A stretch of DNA of 64,000 nt from Botryosphaeria dothidea (lineage: Eukaryota > Ascomycota > Dothideomycetes > Botryosphaeriales > Botryosphaeriaceae). The position numbers and the translations under genes are program-made. Location of the stretch: positions 3,348,001 to 3,412,000 of the forward strand of contig WWBZ02000022.1 of assembly GCA_011503125.2 (NCBI GenBank), written 5' to 3'. Positions 45,718-57,386 of this stretch are shown one piece after another (position 1 is the stretch's first letter; every line of letters begins with the position of its first letter). The notes below the pieces were generated by a model, which was given only the letters and a program-made list of their open reading frames with translations, did no database searches and had not been told where the DNA came from.

Positions 45718-46464
45718 TCAGTGGGCGGACGGGGCCGTAATCTCGTAGCCATACTTCTCCTTGAGCAATTTCCGCCTCCTCTCTTCATAACCAGGAGCGT
45801 AGATACCTGTTATGTATTAGCAATCTTCGGCAAAGTCCAGGCGCAACAAGGAAGCGTACCGCGGCCCTCGCCGATCTCCTCAAAAGTCTGCTCCGCCGGT
45901 TGCCTGTAGTTCTTCCTCAGGAACTGCTTCCTTTCGAAGTCATCCACATTGGGGTCTTTGTTGTATCCGGTCAATGCGTGGCCGCAGAAGTCGAATGTGC
46001 TGAGAATGACGGCGAGGCCGGCGCCGTAGCCGAGCACCGCGGGCATCGTCCGGACTGGAATCACAGGTCAGCCAATGCGTCTCCAGGTAACTTAATGCTG
46101 TTTCTCGTACCCCTCAAGCCAACCATCGCACCTCCGAAAAAGCCGCCAATGGCCTCGTTCCAGCTGTCGTCCTTCTGGCGCAGGTTCGCGGAGGCGGAGC
46201 GGGCGAATTCATAGACACCACCCATAGCCGCTGCAGCGGATCAGCATCTCGCTCGGTCAATTGCTACTCAAGAAGCGCGGGCGTACTGAAGACGGCAATG
46301 GTGCTGCCGGTGCGAGTGAAGATGCCCATGGGGCCGTAGTTCTGCTTCTGCAGGGTGTTCTGGATGGCGGACACGAAGGTACCGGCACCGGCCGTGACCA
46401 TGGTGGTCTTGATGGTCCGACCGATGGTGTCCTTGGGGTGGTAGGGGTGGTCGTCGTGGGCCAT
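45718..46464 (-). CDS. NADH:ubiquinone oxidoreductase B14.7 (NDUFA11-type) subunit
   Basis: Four exons (46464-46287, 46230-46111, 46054-45860, 45806-45718; introns 53-56 nt) encode 193 residues. It is an accessory inner-membrane subunit of respiratory complex I, related in fold to Tim17. Landmarks are HPKDTIGRTIKTTMVTAGAG, GPMGIFTRTGSTIAVF, AMGGVYEFA, DSWNEAIGGFFGGAMVGL, and VLGYGAGLA, each a glycine-rich membrane helix. The C-terminal part is hydrophilic (NVDDFERKQFLRKNYR, then GIYAPGYEERRRKLLKEKYG). The gene diverges from the Ubp2-like gene. Confidence 0.92.
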
Positions 46465-46976
46465 TTTGGAGGGCGTGGATGGGCAATGCGGTGGTGGTGG
46501 ACGGAGCGTAAGCCAGAGCTGCGAGGTTGGGATTGGCTCGCGGCGGACGAAGCTGCGGCGGCCGTCCGACCGCCCGCGATTTTCTGCCACCCTAGCACGC
46601 AGCCGACGTCGTTGACAGCGGAGCTATACACGCTGGAGCTTGGACTGACATCACACGCCCAAAGACAAGCCCACTGCCGACCGCTGACACCTGCTCCTTC
46701 TGTGTCCCACCCACCAGGCAAGCCGTGGCGCTTTCTAAACCAAGCAGTGGTCGTGTGCGTCTTTGAACTTGCTGCGGCCACCGTCTGCGCCTGCCCATGC
46801 GCGCGACGCTCACACATTATCCGCCTCATCGTTCTGCCACGCCGTCCATACCGTCGCATCCTGCATAACTCACGACCGCGCCGCGTGTTCTGCCCTACCC
46901 TCCGTCTACCTCTTCATACTTCACTTTCAGCAACAGATCATCCTCCAACAAGGCCCGCCGAGTTGCTACGTCCCAC
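46465..46976. promoter_or_regulatory. Bidirectional promoter region
   Basis: 512 bases separate the complex I subunit start (leftward) from the proposed start of the Ubp2-like gene (rightward). Open frames within it are GC-driven. No TATA box stands out. Confidence 0.35.
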
Positions 46977-49900
46977 ATGTTGTCGTCAAAGCCAGGTTCC
47001 GTACCCGCGCAGCTCATGACTGCACACCATTCTGACCAGAGCTGCAGGGAAGACCGCGCCGCGCCTCCTAGAAGACCTATACCACTATGACCCCCGACAA
47101 AGAATACGTTGCGGGCGCAACATCCTCACCGATGCCCCACCTCATTTCGACGAGTCGAAACCGCCCATGTCCGCCGTCCCTGGCGGCAGTTGTAGCCACA
47201 GCCTCACCCTGAAGTCGGACCAGTGCTTCATGCCTGAGGACTGGGTTCACCGTCCAGACAACAAGACAATATACAAGATTGCGTCATACTGTCGGTTGTG
47301 TCGGCACCACATCTCCGTGATGGTAGACTACCGCCAGAGGACCTGCGCTTGGCCGTGCCCCAACGAGGACTACAAGTTACATCATTTCATACACAACCCG
47401 GCAGCCATCAGGCGTGATAGCGTGGAGGACGATAATGTGAAGGAAAGCTATCGCTTTGAGTGCTCGTCGCCTCAGTGCGGTGCGATAGCCACGGTGGAGA
47501 TCGCTCCGCCGCGTCTTGGACAAGAGGATGTGGTGCTTTTGTCTGACAAGAAGGTGCTAGAAGCACGCCTGCAATCTGCCAAGAGAATTGATCCCGACCG
47601 ACCCGATCTGCAAGCTGCGCGCCCAATCGATGGACTTTACATTTTGCATGCCTACATCCGGGACGCTCTTAATGGAAAGGGCGGGTCGCGCGTACCCTTG
47701 CGGAACAGAAAGTTCTTAGTGACCTACGGCGAGGACTGTGACGAGGTTTTCCTGCGTCTTGGTTTCTCCAAGAAGACAGCCCAAGGCGAGGAAGAGGCAG
47801 CATGGCTCCTGCCCTCGCCCCCGGTGGAATGGAATCGCTTGCAAGGACATGTTGTCAGAGATCGTCTGGAAGACACCATGCAAGAGCTTATGTGCCTGAT
47901 TGCACGCATGCCGCACTCTGCAAAGCAGGAGTTGAAGAAGTATAATTATCAACCATGCGATGCTCGTGAATTGTATGAAAAGGCCTTGGGTGCATTCAAT
48001 TGTGAGTTTTCGGTTTCTACGTGACCTTGGGTTGTTCGTTCCAGAGACTGACTTACGCTAGATCCGAAGAAGCCCGGATACACAGCCAACACAAAGGGCG
48101 TGGAAGACCACCCGTAAGTCTCACAAAGATTCCCAGGCGGTCTATGATCTTTTTCTGACCTTTGCAGATACTATGCTGGACTGGGTGCCCTTGGTGGATT
48201 TTCAGACAGCCTCCTAGCGTTTGCGTACGACCGTCAAGTCACAACTGACCCGCAAAACCAATCCTACTACTACGAGTGCCTTGCGGATCTTGCGAGCGGA
48301 CGTCGAAGTGAGGAACTGGATATGAAGAAGGTCATGGAGGAGTCTAAGGGAATCGTCAGCCGGAAGGATGCTCTACAGGCACTTCGCCGTTTCAACCTCG
48401 AGCCTGAACGCTTGGCTTCATACACGGACGAGTTTATCATCAACCAATATCGTGCTCGCGTTGGTAATGTTGGGGCCTACGAAGTACCTGAACTCCGCGA
48501 ACATCTTCGAAAAATTGGAGTTTACAGGCAAAGCCAAGCAATTATGGATGCTGCTGGCGACGGTACGTGCCTGTTCGACCCCCCGATAGATCTCTCGGTA
48601 ATGCTAATGTTCTGGCAGTCATTCAAACATATGATCAGGCTCTGGCATGGCTGGGGGCAAATGATAGCAACGGCGATGATCAAATAGTCACCTTGGCGAC
48701 CATAAAGGTGAGCGAAGAAAACACTTTTCGCTTTGAACAGCTTCACACGTCTGCTTAAAAGGGCATCATTCATGTCACTAACACAACACCAGAAATCGGA
48801 CGAGCCCTCGAGCGAACCGAAGATTGCAGAAGCCGTCAAGATCATCGCCGATCATCGCAACAGCGAATCCCTCAAAGTATGGCTACAAACTGGCGAGGTC
48901 AAGATGGGTAACGACCCGGACCTGGAGAAGACGAAGGCTTTTAGCGCCTTCGGACTCAGCAATCATCAAGGGGGCGTTGATCCAGAAATGCTCGAACTCA
49001 CTTTGAGCGATCTCAAGGAGAGGGACCCATCCAAGAGCGACGAGTACGATCGCTACGCCGCTATCGTTAGAGCCGAAAGCGGCCGCGGGCCTGCTCCTCC
49101 ACCTCCCCCTAGACATCCTATTGACAAGTGGCCTGTTGGTATTGAGAACCTCGGCAACACCTGCTACTTGAACGCCATCCTACAGTTCTTGTTCACCATC
49201 AAGCCATTGAGAGAGTTCGTTCTGAATATAGATGAGCACCTTATGGATATCAATGAGGAGAGCATCCGGAAGAAAAGAGTTGGAAGCAGGATGGTTACTG
49301 CGGAAGAGGTACGGCGGTCACAGCATTTTGTAAGAGAGCTGAAGGACCTCTTCGAACAGCTGATAACCTCCCCTTCACACACCATTCGCCCTAGGGTCGA
49401 ACTGGTCCAGCGGGCATTGGAGTATGCAGCCCCCAATGAGCAGCCAGTTCCACCAGGAACAGATACTGCAGAGCCAGTCTCGAAAGAAGAGCCAATCAGC
49501 AATAAGGAAGATCAGGACGTTGAAATGATGGATGGTTTGGTTGATGCCGAGGCGACCCCAACTGCTCAAACTGAAGCAGGAGACAGCGATGCTACACTCA
49601 TCGGGGATAAAGATTCCGAGACCTTACCGGACCTAGAGGAGGGACCCAAGGCAACAGAAGATGCTGCGCCTGAAGAATCGGATAAAAAGCCACCGCCACC
49701 AGAACATCCGCCGCCAGTCCCTCCCCGGAACCAGAGCAACAAATCTTCTAGCATTCCTTACACCATGCAACAAGATGCCTCTGAAATCCTCATCAATATC
49801 CTCTTGCAACTGAGTTACGCTATTCGCCCCGATCGTTTCAAGGAAGACGGGGAGCAGCTCGACTTCATAAAGGAGTTGTTCTACGGCGAAGAAGCTGCCT

Positions 49901-50940
49901 CACTCAATCGGAAAGGAAAGATGACTGAGCAGAAGTCCTTGTTCAATACTCAATATGTCACTGTCGTTGACAAGCCGAAGAATATCTACGAGGCGATTGA
50001 CGATACTCTAGATATGGGAGCGATCGAGGACTCTGATAACGCGGAGAAATGGACAACAATCCTTCGCGCACCACCGATCCTCAAAATCGATGTGAAGAGA
50101 CTTGGCTTCGACAAGGCCAAGAAGCAGACAGTTCGCACCGAAAACCATTTGCAACTGGAAGATACAATCTACATCGACAGGTACCTCCACAACGAAGGCA
50201 CTTTGCAGAGGCGGAAACAGTCCTGGGAGAAGAAGGCGAAGTTGAAGCATCTTCGTGAACGCCGGACCGAGCTGGCTGAAACAAAAGTGGATATCTCAAT
50301 GCCCGAGGTGGTGCGAGCTGCGTCAGAATACATCAAAACCGTTGAGATTGATGATTCCGCGCAGTCAGATGAACTAGCGATCGATGGCACCTTTGAAGAG
50401 GAGATGTCAGCCAAAGCTGAAGAAACAAGGAAAGAAATCAGCGCTTTGGACGATAGTATCGCCACTGTTGAAGCAGAGATATCATCTCTGTTCGCCGATA
50501 TGACCTCTGTACCATACAGACTTCACTCGCTCTTTATTCACCGCGGTGGCACCGGAGGCGGCCACTATCTTGTGTCGATCAGAGACTTCGAGAACGGCAT
50601 GTGGCGTAATTACAATGACGAGACCATCAGCGAGGTCACCGATGTGAAGAAGAACATTTTCGGCCAGGGCGACAACTATTCGAAGATCATCACGACCTGC
50701 GTGGTCTATGTCAGAGCGGATCTGAAGTACGGCGACAAGGAACTCGTGGAAGCCGTTCATCGCACCCCAATTCAGGTCGAGGCCCCTCAGCAGGACGTTG
50801 AGATGACAAGCTTCAGCCAGAATGATACTTCGGGTCTGAAGTACACGGAAGGGGTTGACCCTGACAAGGTCCCAGAGTACAGTGCAGAAGGGTATGAGAC
50901 ATCTCAAATGGACTTCACGCCAAGCGAAGGTCGCTGGTAA
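46977..50940 (+). CDS. Ubp2-like ubiquitin C-terminal hydrolase
   Basis: Exons 46977-46995, 47048-48001, 48062-48113, 48168-48562, 48619-48707 and 48793-50940 encode 1218 residues. The 19-nt first exon is inferred: it supplies a start (MLSSKPG) for the conserved APRLLEDLYHYDPRQ, which is open before the next ATG at 47167. The C-terminal half is a USP domain: Cys box GIENLGNTCYLNAILQFL (Cys627), QQDASEILINILLQL, and His box GGTGGGHYLVSIRDF (His1094) then WRNYNDETI. Yeast Ubp2 removes Lys63-linked chains and counteracts Rsp5, so the Bsd2-like adaptor gene here may act in the same pathway. The N-terminal region has CRLCRHH and CAWPCP cysteines. An extra C-terminal exon is possible (51039-51219). 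Confidence 0.9.
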
Positions 50941-51693
50941 TAAGTTTGATACGATCATCCCTTGCCTTATCGCTGGCCCTTACCCTGCTTTTCTTGGCTC
51001 TTTTCCTTGGTCACACTAACAAGATCTGGCTACTTTAGTTTCAGTAATTCCAGCGAATTCGTTCGGGATCTTCAGCGGGAGTCAGCGTATGTGCTTGAAC
51101 CCGCCGTCGATTCGAATGGCCTTGAGACGGGTTCTGAGGCAAAATCTCGTACGAGTTCGATGAGCCCGATGAGCCCGCTCAGTCCGCTGAGCCCGAAGAA
51201 AAGGGGGCATTGCGGTTAAAGGCAGTCCCTCTCTTTGTCCAGTTTTCTTTCCGTTGCAGATTCATTTGAGAAGCGAAGAGCTTCTGGTTTGATTGGTCGT
51301 GCTTCGTAGAAGGATATTCTTTGGTGCTTTGGTGCTACTGGTCGGGAAAGCGCATGGTGCGGTAGGACATGAGATCGTTGGCAGAGCGTCACACATACAT
51401 ACATACAGTTAGCAGGCATTTCTGTTTGGCTCGCTTTCATTGCATGCATTCATTGGCTTTCTTTTGGCATAAGCATAGCGCAGGCAAGGTGAAGAGCGGT
51501 CCCAGGAACGGATTAGTGTAAACAAGTATTGCAAAGGATGATCATCTTCTAGAAGAATCAAATAGATGCTGGATATACAGAACGTCAGCACATTGAGCAT
51601 TGATTCAAATGAGCGGTTTTTCGTATATACATGTTCTGAACGAGTGTCACCACTGCAGACCTTGCACTTTGTACGTCATGCCTCCATCTGAAG
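50941..51693. other. 3' region of the Ubp2-like gene; possible extra exon
   Basis: A donor at 50937 (GTAATA, overlapping the stop), a CACTAAC branch at about 51014 and an acceptor at 51038 would join, in frame, 60 more codons ending at 51219 with a Ser-Pro repeat. This may be a real alternative end or 3' untranslated sequence. Short CATA repeats lie near 51393. Confidence 0.35.
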
Positions 51694-52875
51694 CTACGAT
51701 AGTGTCGGCACAGTCCAGTCAATCCAGTCCGCCGTGTTCACATTCTGGTTGCTCTTCTCGATGTTGGCCGTGCTGGAAGAGCCCTTCAACAGATACTTGT
51801 CAATAAAAGCAGACAGCTCCGGCTGCTGCGCAGACGGGAAGGAGCAGTGGTTATGCCCGCCAACCAGCGAGAACCCCATCGCGTCTGGCGCACCCGCGGC
51901 CTTGTAGATGAGCCGCCCCACCTTCATGCACCCCGTCGTGCTCACCGGCCCCAGCCAGTCGATGTCGTTCTCGATGACGAGCAGGCCGCGCGGCGCCACC
52001 AGCGCGGCCAGCAGGTGGTGGTCCTCGGGCAGATTCGGCACGCGGCTCACGTACTGCTCGAACGCCTTGGAGAACCACACGTTCTCCGTGACGATCTGCG
52101 CCGCCGTCTGGACGTTCTTGCCCGCCGCTTTCTGCTGGTCCGAGATGCGCCAGCACGCCGCGCCGCCCGCGCCCGACTCCTGCGGGATCGTGAGCGCGAC
52201 GCGCGCGTCGAGCGCGCCCGCAACGAAGGCGCCCTTGCCGTTGCGCGAGCACCCCGTCACGCCGACGCGGGCCGGGTCGATGCGCGCGGCGGCGGCGGTC
52301 GCCTCGAGCGCGTCGATGATCCGGCTGACGCCCCACGCCCACGCCGTCATCGCCCCGGCGCTGTGCCCGCTGCCGTAGAGCGTGTAGAATTTGCCCTGGC
52401 CGCGGCTGCCGGTGCTCTGCTGCGCGGCGAGGTCGTCGTTGTTGAAGGTGATGGTGGCGACGCCGGCCGGGATGGGGATGCTTGGGTAGCCGTAGGCGAT
52501 GATGGCCGGGTAGGGCGCGGTCCCCGAGGAGGGGTACGAGATGGAGACGGAGAAGGAGATGGACTTGCCGCTCTCTTGCGCGGTGATGGTCAGGGTGTTG
52601 GAGGAGAAAGAGGAAGTGACGGAGGCGGGTTTGGGGGGCTTGGTGCCCAGCTCGTAGGTCTGGAAGAGCTGACTGATCTCTTGCTGGCGGCAGGCGAATG
52701 CCGCTTTGGTCGTGATTTGAGTCCCGTTGGCGAAGGTGAAGGGGTCGGGCAGTTTGGCCTTTTGGGGTGGCGTATATCCGGCTGGGAGAGTGCCGCATGA
52801 AGCTGCTTGGCGCGGTAGCACTGAAGACAGCGCGCCGAGTGCGAGGGACGAAAGAAGGACGAAGTTTGTCAGCAT
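51694..52875 (-). CDS. Secreted CE15 glucuronoyl methylesterase
   Basis: A single exon encodes 393 residues. The signal peptide is MLTNFVLLSSLALGALSSV, followed by a possible Kex2-like site (LPRQ). The catalytic triad is readable: Ser210 in GCSRNGKGA, Glu233 in IPQESGAGG, and His344 in GGHNHCSFP, with the oxyanion arginine next to the serine. CE15 enzymes cut ester bonds between lignin alcohols and 4-O-methylglucuronic acid of xylan, so this enzyme acts outside the cell on plant walls. No cellulose-binding module is present; the protein ends a short distance after the catalytic domain. Intronless and very GC-rich, so overlapping shadow frames are long. Confidence 0.95.
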   Translation of the reverse strand: MLTNFVLLSSLALGALSSVLPRQAASCGTLPAGYTPPQKAKLPDPFTFANGTQITTKAAFACRQQEISQLFQTYELGTKPPKPASVTSSFSSNTLTITAQESGKSISFSVSISYPSSGTAPYPAIIAYGYPSIPIPAGVATITFNNDDLAAQQSTGSRGQGKFYTLYGSGHSAGAMTAWAWGVSRIIDALEATAAAARIDPARVGVTGCSRNGKGAFVAGALDARVALTIPQESGAGGAACWRISDQQKAAGKNVQTAAQIVTENVWFSKAFEQYVSRVPNLPEDHHLLAALVAPRGLLVIENDIDWLGPVSTTGCMKVGRLIYKAAGAPDAMGFSLVGGHNHCSFPSAQQPELSAFIDKYLLKGSSSTANIEKSNQNVNTADWIDWTVPTLS

Positions 52876-53817
52876 GATGAGATCTTGTTGGAGGGGATGA
52901 CTGAACTGTAGAGAAGTGGAATACTTTGAAACCCGACTTCCTCCCTAATGCATTTTATACTCAAGATATCCGCAAACCCGATGGATTTCGTGTTCAGGCT
53001 GCATTTATATAGTGCGGGAAGCGGCCCGCTGAGATTTAGCCTGCGTACTCTAAAGTGAGTGTGTGCCGTTTGTTTGTTTCGAAAGCGGCTTCCTGAGATC
53101 TCAATGCTTCTACAACACGACATGGCGTGAAGATTGAATGTATAATGTTGCGGGGTGAAGCATGTTTCAACGGGGGCGCATAATAGGCTATTCGACCCAT
53201 TAGCTTGGCAGGCAACCGTTGCCGCGATTCCGAATTCTGGCTAAAATCGCGTGGACGCCACATGTAAATTTGTTCGAACGTAGCATTCTGATCTGCGACG
53301 ATGCTTGCAAGAGAAGGTATAGGCTACGAAATAAGGTGGTGGTTAGCGCCGGGTGAGACAGAAGCGGGGTTCTCTGGTTCCTGATGGCCGTGCGCCTTCC
53401 TCAAGCGGCCACCATCCCCTTGAACGCTTCCAATCTGATCTTGTGCCTGTCGTCTGGCTGCGCATAGGTCGAGTGGACCTGCCTTTCGTGCCATCCATGC
53501 TCGTCGTCAGGCATCGATTGATTAGCCATTAGAAAGTTTTTTACGGCAACATGGTGTGGCCGAAGCGGCGATGCACAGGCTATTTTGCGGACCAAGGATC
53601 GAGAAATCACAACCACAGCGTCATATCGGCAGTTGATAGTAGTGTGATGAGAACTCGGAAGAAAATTAATAAACCCGCAGCCAGTGATGGTCCAAGAGAG
53701 CAGCGGTTTCCCTAGGGAATGTGAAATTTAGTATTATTTTCTTTAAGCTAGGATTTATTGTTTCATTGTTCGCATATACATAGGGAAGATTTATTTAGTT
53801 CACATCTGAGTTGCTTT
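52876..53817. other. Intergenic region without a recognised gene
   Basis: Promoter of the esterase gene (TATTTATATAG-like sequence near 53004 on the + strand reads CTATATAAATG on the coding strand, about 130 bases upstream of the ATG, a good TATA candidate). Nothing else recognised. Confidence 0.4.
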
Positions 53818-55371
53818 TCAAATACCACCTTCCAGATCGTAAGGATCACGAATGGGTCTTTTATCGCTGGAGCGAGACGGAGTATCTCTAGAGACGTGAT
53901 ATGACTCGGAAGCCAGCTCTTTCGTGGTGATAAAGATGTCGGATTTGTTGAATCTGATTGGGGACTCAGTCGGTGAGGCAGTGTCTGGAAATTCTTTACA
54001 GCCATGCGAGCGATCGAAACCCTTCTGGGAAGAGCTGGTGGTAGAGTCTAAGAGCTGTGATCTGCCCTTCGACGAGTCAAGAGCAGAACCGACAGAAGTA
54101 AGGAAGCCACCGACGCTCGTGAGAATAGCGCCGAATGCGGATAGGCCGAGAGCTGGTCGGAGTATTGGCAGGCAGCATGCGATCAGCGCAACGTTGGTCT
54201 CGATGACGGTCCAAAAGAGGCCAGCCGCAGTGATCCCCTACAGACCGGTTAACCACATCGCTTTTGAGGATCAAGCTTTGGAGGATCCGGGCCATACCAA
54301 TATGTCATATTGCGGCATTCCCATTACCGTAAACTTCTCAAGGGCACCTATGGGGTTTAGTGAAATGGTCTGGGATGTGAAGGAATTGATGAACTCACTT
54401 GAAGGAGTGCTCTGCTCTATCCAAATGACCATACGGATCATTGCTGAAGCGACGGCACTGGAAGAGAAAAACACATTAGCTCGAGAGGATGAAAGAAGGA
54501 AGCAAAATTGACTTACAATCCACCAAGCATGAAAACGCCGCATATCTGAACTTTACGGGTAGTAGACATCTGAAGCTTCCATATCTGCATTTGCTTTAGT
54601 AGAATATTCCGGGATAAACTTTGGTGTTTCACTCACCCAAGGAAAGGGAAGTACGAGGATTATGAAATCCAAAGTTGCATCCATGATTGAGAACGCAACC
54701 GTGGCCATAAATCCAAAACCGCACTTTTCAGATATTTCTGCAAGCGAGGCCCAATTGGTCGAAAAGCTGGTTCCGCACGCAAAAGTGAAGCCAAAGAAAA
54801 AGGCAGTAATCCACGCTAACGTAATGACAATGAGAAACAGGGAAGTCATCCGGAACGAATCATGCACAAATATCCGGCGGTAGAAAAAGAGAAAGGAGAG
54901 TTTGGCGAAGCCGATCGCGAGAGGCTGCAGCACAAAGACAATGTACACAAACTACAAATTGTCTCATCAGTATGTGGAATTGAAGACAGAGGAAATAATC
55001 ATATTCACCTTTTCCAACAGGACAAAATCAGGAGTAGTTGTCGTGATCCAGTTCTCCACGTGAGAAGCATCGTTGTGCTGACCAAGAATATTGACGTAGG
55101 CGCCTGAATTTGGGATACCTTGAGCTGATCAAGCCTTCATGATGCAGGTACGCGGGAACTTCTCACCATATGCTAGGACAACAGCTGTTCCGAGAGTGGG
55201 TATTACAGCCAGTAAACAGAATACATCATCCAGATGATTCCTCAAGCGAATGTCTCTGATGCGGGGATAATCTCTAAGCCGCTGGACAATTCTGGCTAAG
55301 ACAGCCAGCACTGCGAGCGCCCCAAGGGCAATCCCCGCTGCCAAACAACTTCCTTTATTCACATAGCCCAT
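53818..55371 (-). CDS. Rhodopsin-domain (SAT4/PTH11-like) membrane protein
   Basis: Seven exons (55371-55167, 55118-55009, 54951-54637, 54569-54517, 54457-54399, 54347-54298, 54237-53818) encode 403 residues. Two of the introns (51 and 60 nt) are multiples of three, so the unspliced frame reads through. Seven hydrophobic segments fit the fungal rhodopsin-domain family: ARIVQRL then HLDDVFCLLAVIPTLGTAVV, KLSFLFFYRRIF, a Cys-containing loop, DFIILVLPFPW, STTRKVQICGVFMLGG, ASAMIRMVIW and IETNVALIACCLPILRPAL. The cytosolic tail is Ser-rich. Relatives include Pth11, a surface sensor for infection structures, and many proteins of unknown role. No N-terminal CFEM domain is present. Confidence 0.88.
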
Positions 55372-55885
55372 TGTTTTGCGAAATGAATGAGAGAAATGGA
55401 GAAGAGTGCCAGGCCAAGGCGTCAGCCAATGCGGCGGAAAGGGGAAGGGAAGAGAGGATGGGTCAGCAAGATGCGATGAATGAAGAGCATCAACCCTTCT
55501 TTATCTGGGCTTGCCAAGAGTGGCAGGTAATTGAGAGATCTCCATTGCTCTACTTGTCAACTATCGGCTCTCTGGAGCTTCCGCGAACCATGAAGTGCTC
55601 GGGAGTTGCCGAAGACTCAAGCTAGTACCTCCGCGTGCGGCACGTAGATCCAGCGCCACATTTTGACGCCAGTCGCCCGAGCGGTTGGGTCCAGGGGCTG
55701 GGCTGGACCTTCTCGGGCACGCCCGCCATCCATTCCCCTGCGTTTGTCTCCCATCAGGCTGCGCCTTCCGTGTTCTCTACGTACGGTGCACTACTCCTCC
55801 ACCTCACTGCCAGAATCCCCGCAGCGCCATTTCCATCATAATCACCGCCGTTGCAACTGCTTCTCCAATCTCGGCACATTGCGAC
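55372..55885. promoter_or_regulatory. Divergent promoter region of the rhodopsin-domain and UstYa-type genes
   Basis: 514 bases between divergent starts (55371 and 55886). No other gene recognised; GC rises toward the right end. Confidence 0.35.
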
Positions 55886-56727
55886 ATGCACACTGCTTAC
55901 CAGCCTGTGTTAGCCAGTATTGAAGAGCATGATGAGGAGGAGATTCCAATCCAAAAGTCATTTGGAGTACACTGGACGACCGTAGTAGTTGCGGTTCTTT
56001 CCTTACTCAACGTGGCTATTTTGGCAGCTTCCATGTATTTCCATCGACTGAGCTCAGCCAGTGAGCACCTTCCAGTCGCGGTCGCCAGGGTGCAGGAGCT
56101 CCCTACCGAATTCGTTGAGTTCAGCTGGCACACCCCCTGGGGTTCCAACAACGACAGTGGAGCAGATCAACTATGAAACAACATCAACACTGCTCATGGA
56201 CATATTGCTGTGGGACTCCAATGGGCCAAGGATCACAATGTTTGAAACCCTCCGTTCACTCCATTCCGTGATCATATTAACCTAAGAAAAGTGGCAACCT
56301 TCGATGGATATTCCCGGACAGCCGGGCAAAGCCATGTATCTCTTAGAGGCGTACCATCAACTAAATTGTCTCGTAAGTCATTCAAATCCGTAGACTGGAG
56401 GATTGAGCAAGCTGATGATCAAGAAAGCGGATTGTCCGACGCACGTTACTCGATCTGTACCAGGGTGTTCCTCCGGAGTGGCCCATCTCCCACAGTCGGC
56501 ACTGTTTCGATGCGTTGCGTCAGCAAATCATGTGCCACGCTGATAGTACGCCTCTTTACAGCATCGGCGACCACATGTCGGGAGGTGGGCAGATGCATCG
56601 ATGCAAGAGCTGGGCGGCACTGCGCAACTACGCAACTGAGAACACGGCTTGCTTCCGCGACGGCAAGCCAGGATGGTCGCTTGAAGATCACTTTGGATTA
56701 TGTGATGATGGAACTGATGGTTTATAA
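55886..56727 (+). pseudogene. UstYa-like (DUF3328) oxidase gene with an in-frame stop
   Basis: Three exons (55886-56239, 56292-56372, 56428-56727; introns 52 and 55 nt) follow the UstYa family from start to end, 245 codons in all. One membrane helix is at about residues 31-52. The body continues with FSWHTPWGSNN, GHIAVGLQWAKDHN, YLLEAYHQLNCL, SRHCFDALRQQIMCHAD and TENTACFRDG. Codon 97 (56174-56176) is TGA where relatives usually have Trp; no intron with a usable acceptor can remove it. The first metal motif reads HQLNC where the family usually has HQLHC; the second (HSRHC) is intact. UstYa proteins tailor fungal cyclic peptides. As it stands the protein would end at 96 residues. Confidence 0.75.
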
Positions 56728-57197
56728 TTCCATATTTAGTGCCTGATTCAGACTCGGCCTTCATAGTACATTTGAGAGCAACTTCTCTGCCAATGTGATC
56801 TTTTCTCGTTCGACAATCGAGGCGTTCAAACAAATGCAAAAGCATTTTTCATTAAGCAATAATTCTCATTCACATATGCTTTCACCTGATTAATCCATAT
56901 ACCAACTGAGCCATCATGGTGGAGTAGTCAGCAGTCTCTTTAATCTTTCCGGAAGGCAAAAAGGCACGCTAATCTGGCCTGTTTCATGTATTCGCCTTTC
57001 AACCGTACATTCTTTGACAAAAATGGAACATATCGCGGACCACAATGTATGGTTCAACTACGAGAGTGCTGTACCTTGGACCAAGAGGCCTTCTGCGTCA
57101 GTAATGTTAGCGGATTTCCCCGCGTCCCGAGGGTTTTGATATTTCTGCGAACCATCTGCTGGAATGTCAGCCACAGAGCCAATCGCCTTAACCCGGG
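56728..57197. other. Region between the UstYa pseudogene and the repeat block
   Basis: No family recognised. Several medium open frames exist on both strands, none with a clear domain. Confidence 0.35.
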
Positions 57198-57386
57198 CTA
57201 AGACGCTTCTCGAAAACAGTCCGGATGGTAGAATCTTTCCGAGGTGCACCCGCTTCGACCGTTCTCGGCCTTCACCAAGACGATACCAAAAACGGACGGT
57301 GTTAGCGGGAAGACGGACTGCGCGTGCGATATCCGCGATAAGCCTAAGCCCAGGCCTATCAACAGTAGTATAGCCTTGTGTTTCAC
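57198..57386 (-). CDS. Very tentative small secreted peptide frame
   Basis: A 62-codon frame on the minus strand starts with a hydrophobic, signal-peptide-like MKHKAILLLIGLGLGLSRIS ending near HAQ, followed by about 39 residues with two cysteines (GCTSERFYHPDCF). It lies within a longer overlapping frame in another phase (57058-57522) that has no recognised domain. I do not recognise either. It is listed only because UstYa-type genes often sit beside small secreted precursor genes; no repeated core peptide or Kex2 ladder is visible. Confidence 0.15.
   Translation of the reverse strand: MKHKAILLLIGLGLGLSRISHAQSVFPLTPSVFGIVLVKAENGRSGCTSERFYHPDCFREAS

Noticed and set aside
51847..52800. Open frames of over 300 codons on both strands over the CE15 gene
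   Set aside because: Shadow frames from high GC; only the esterase frame has a signal peptide and catalytic motifs.
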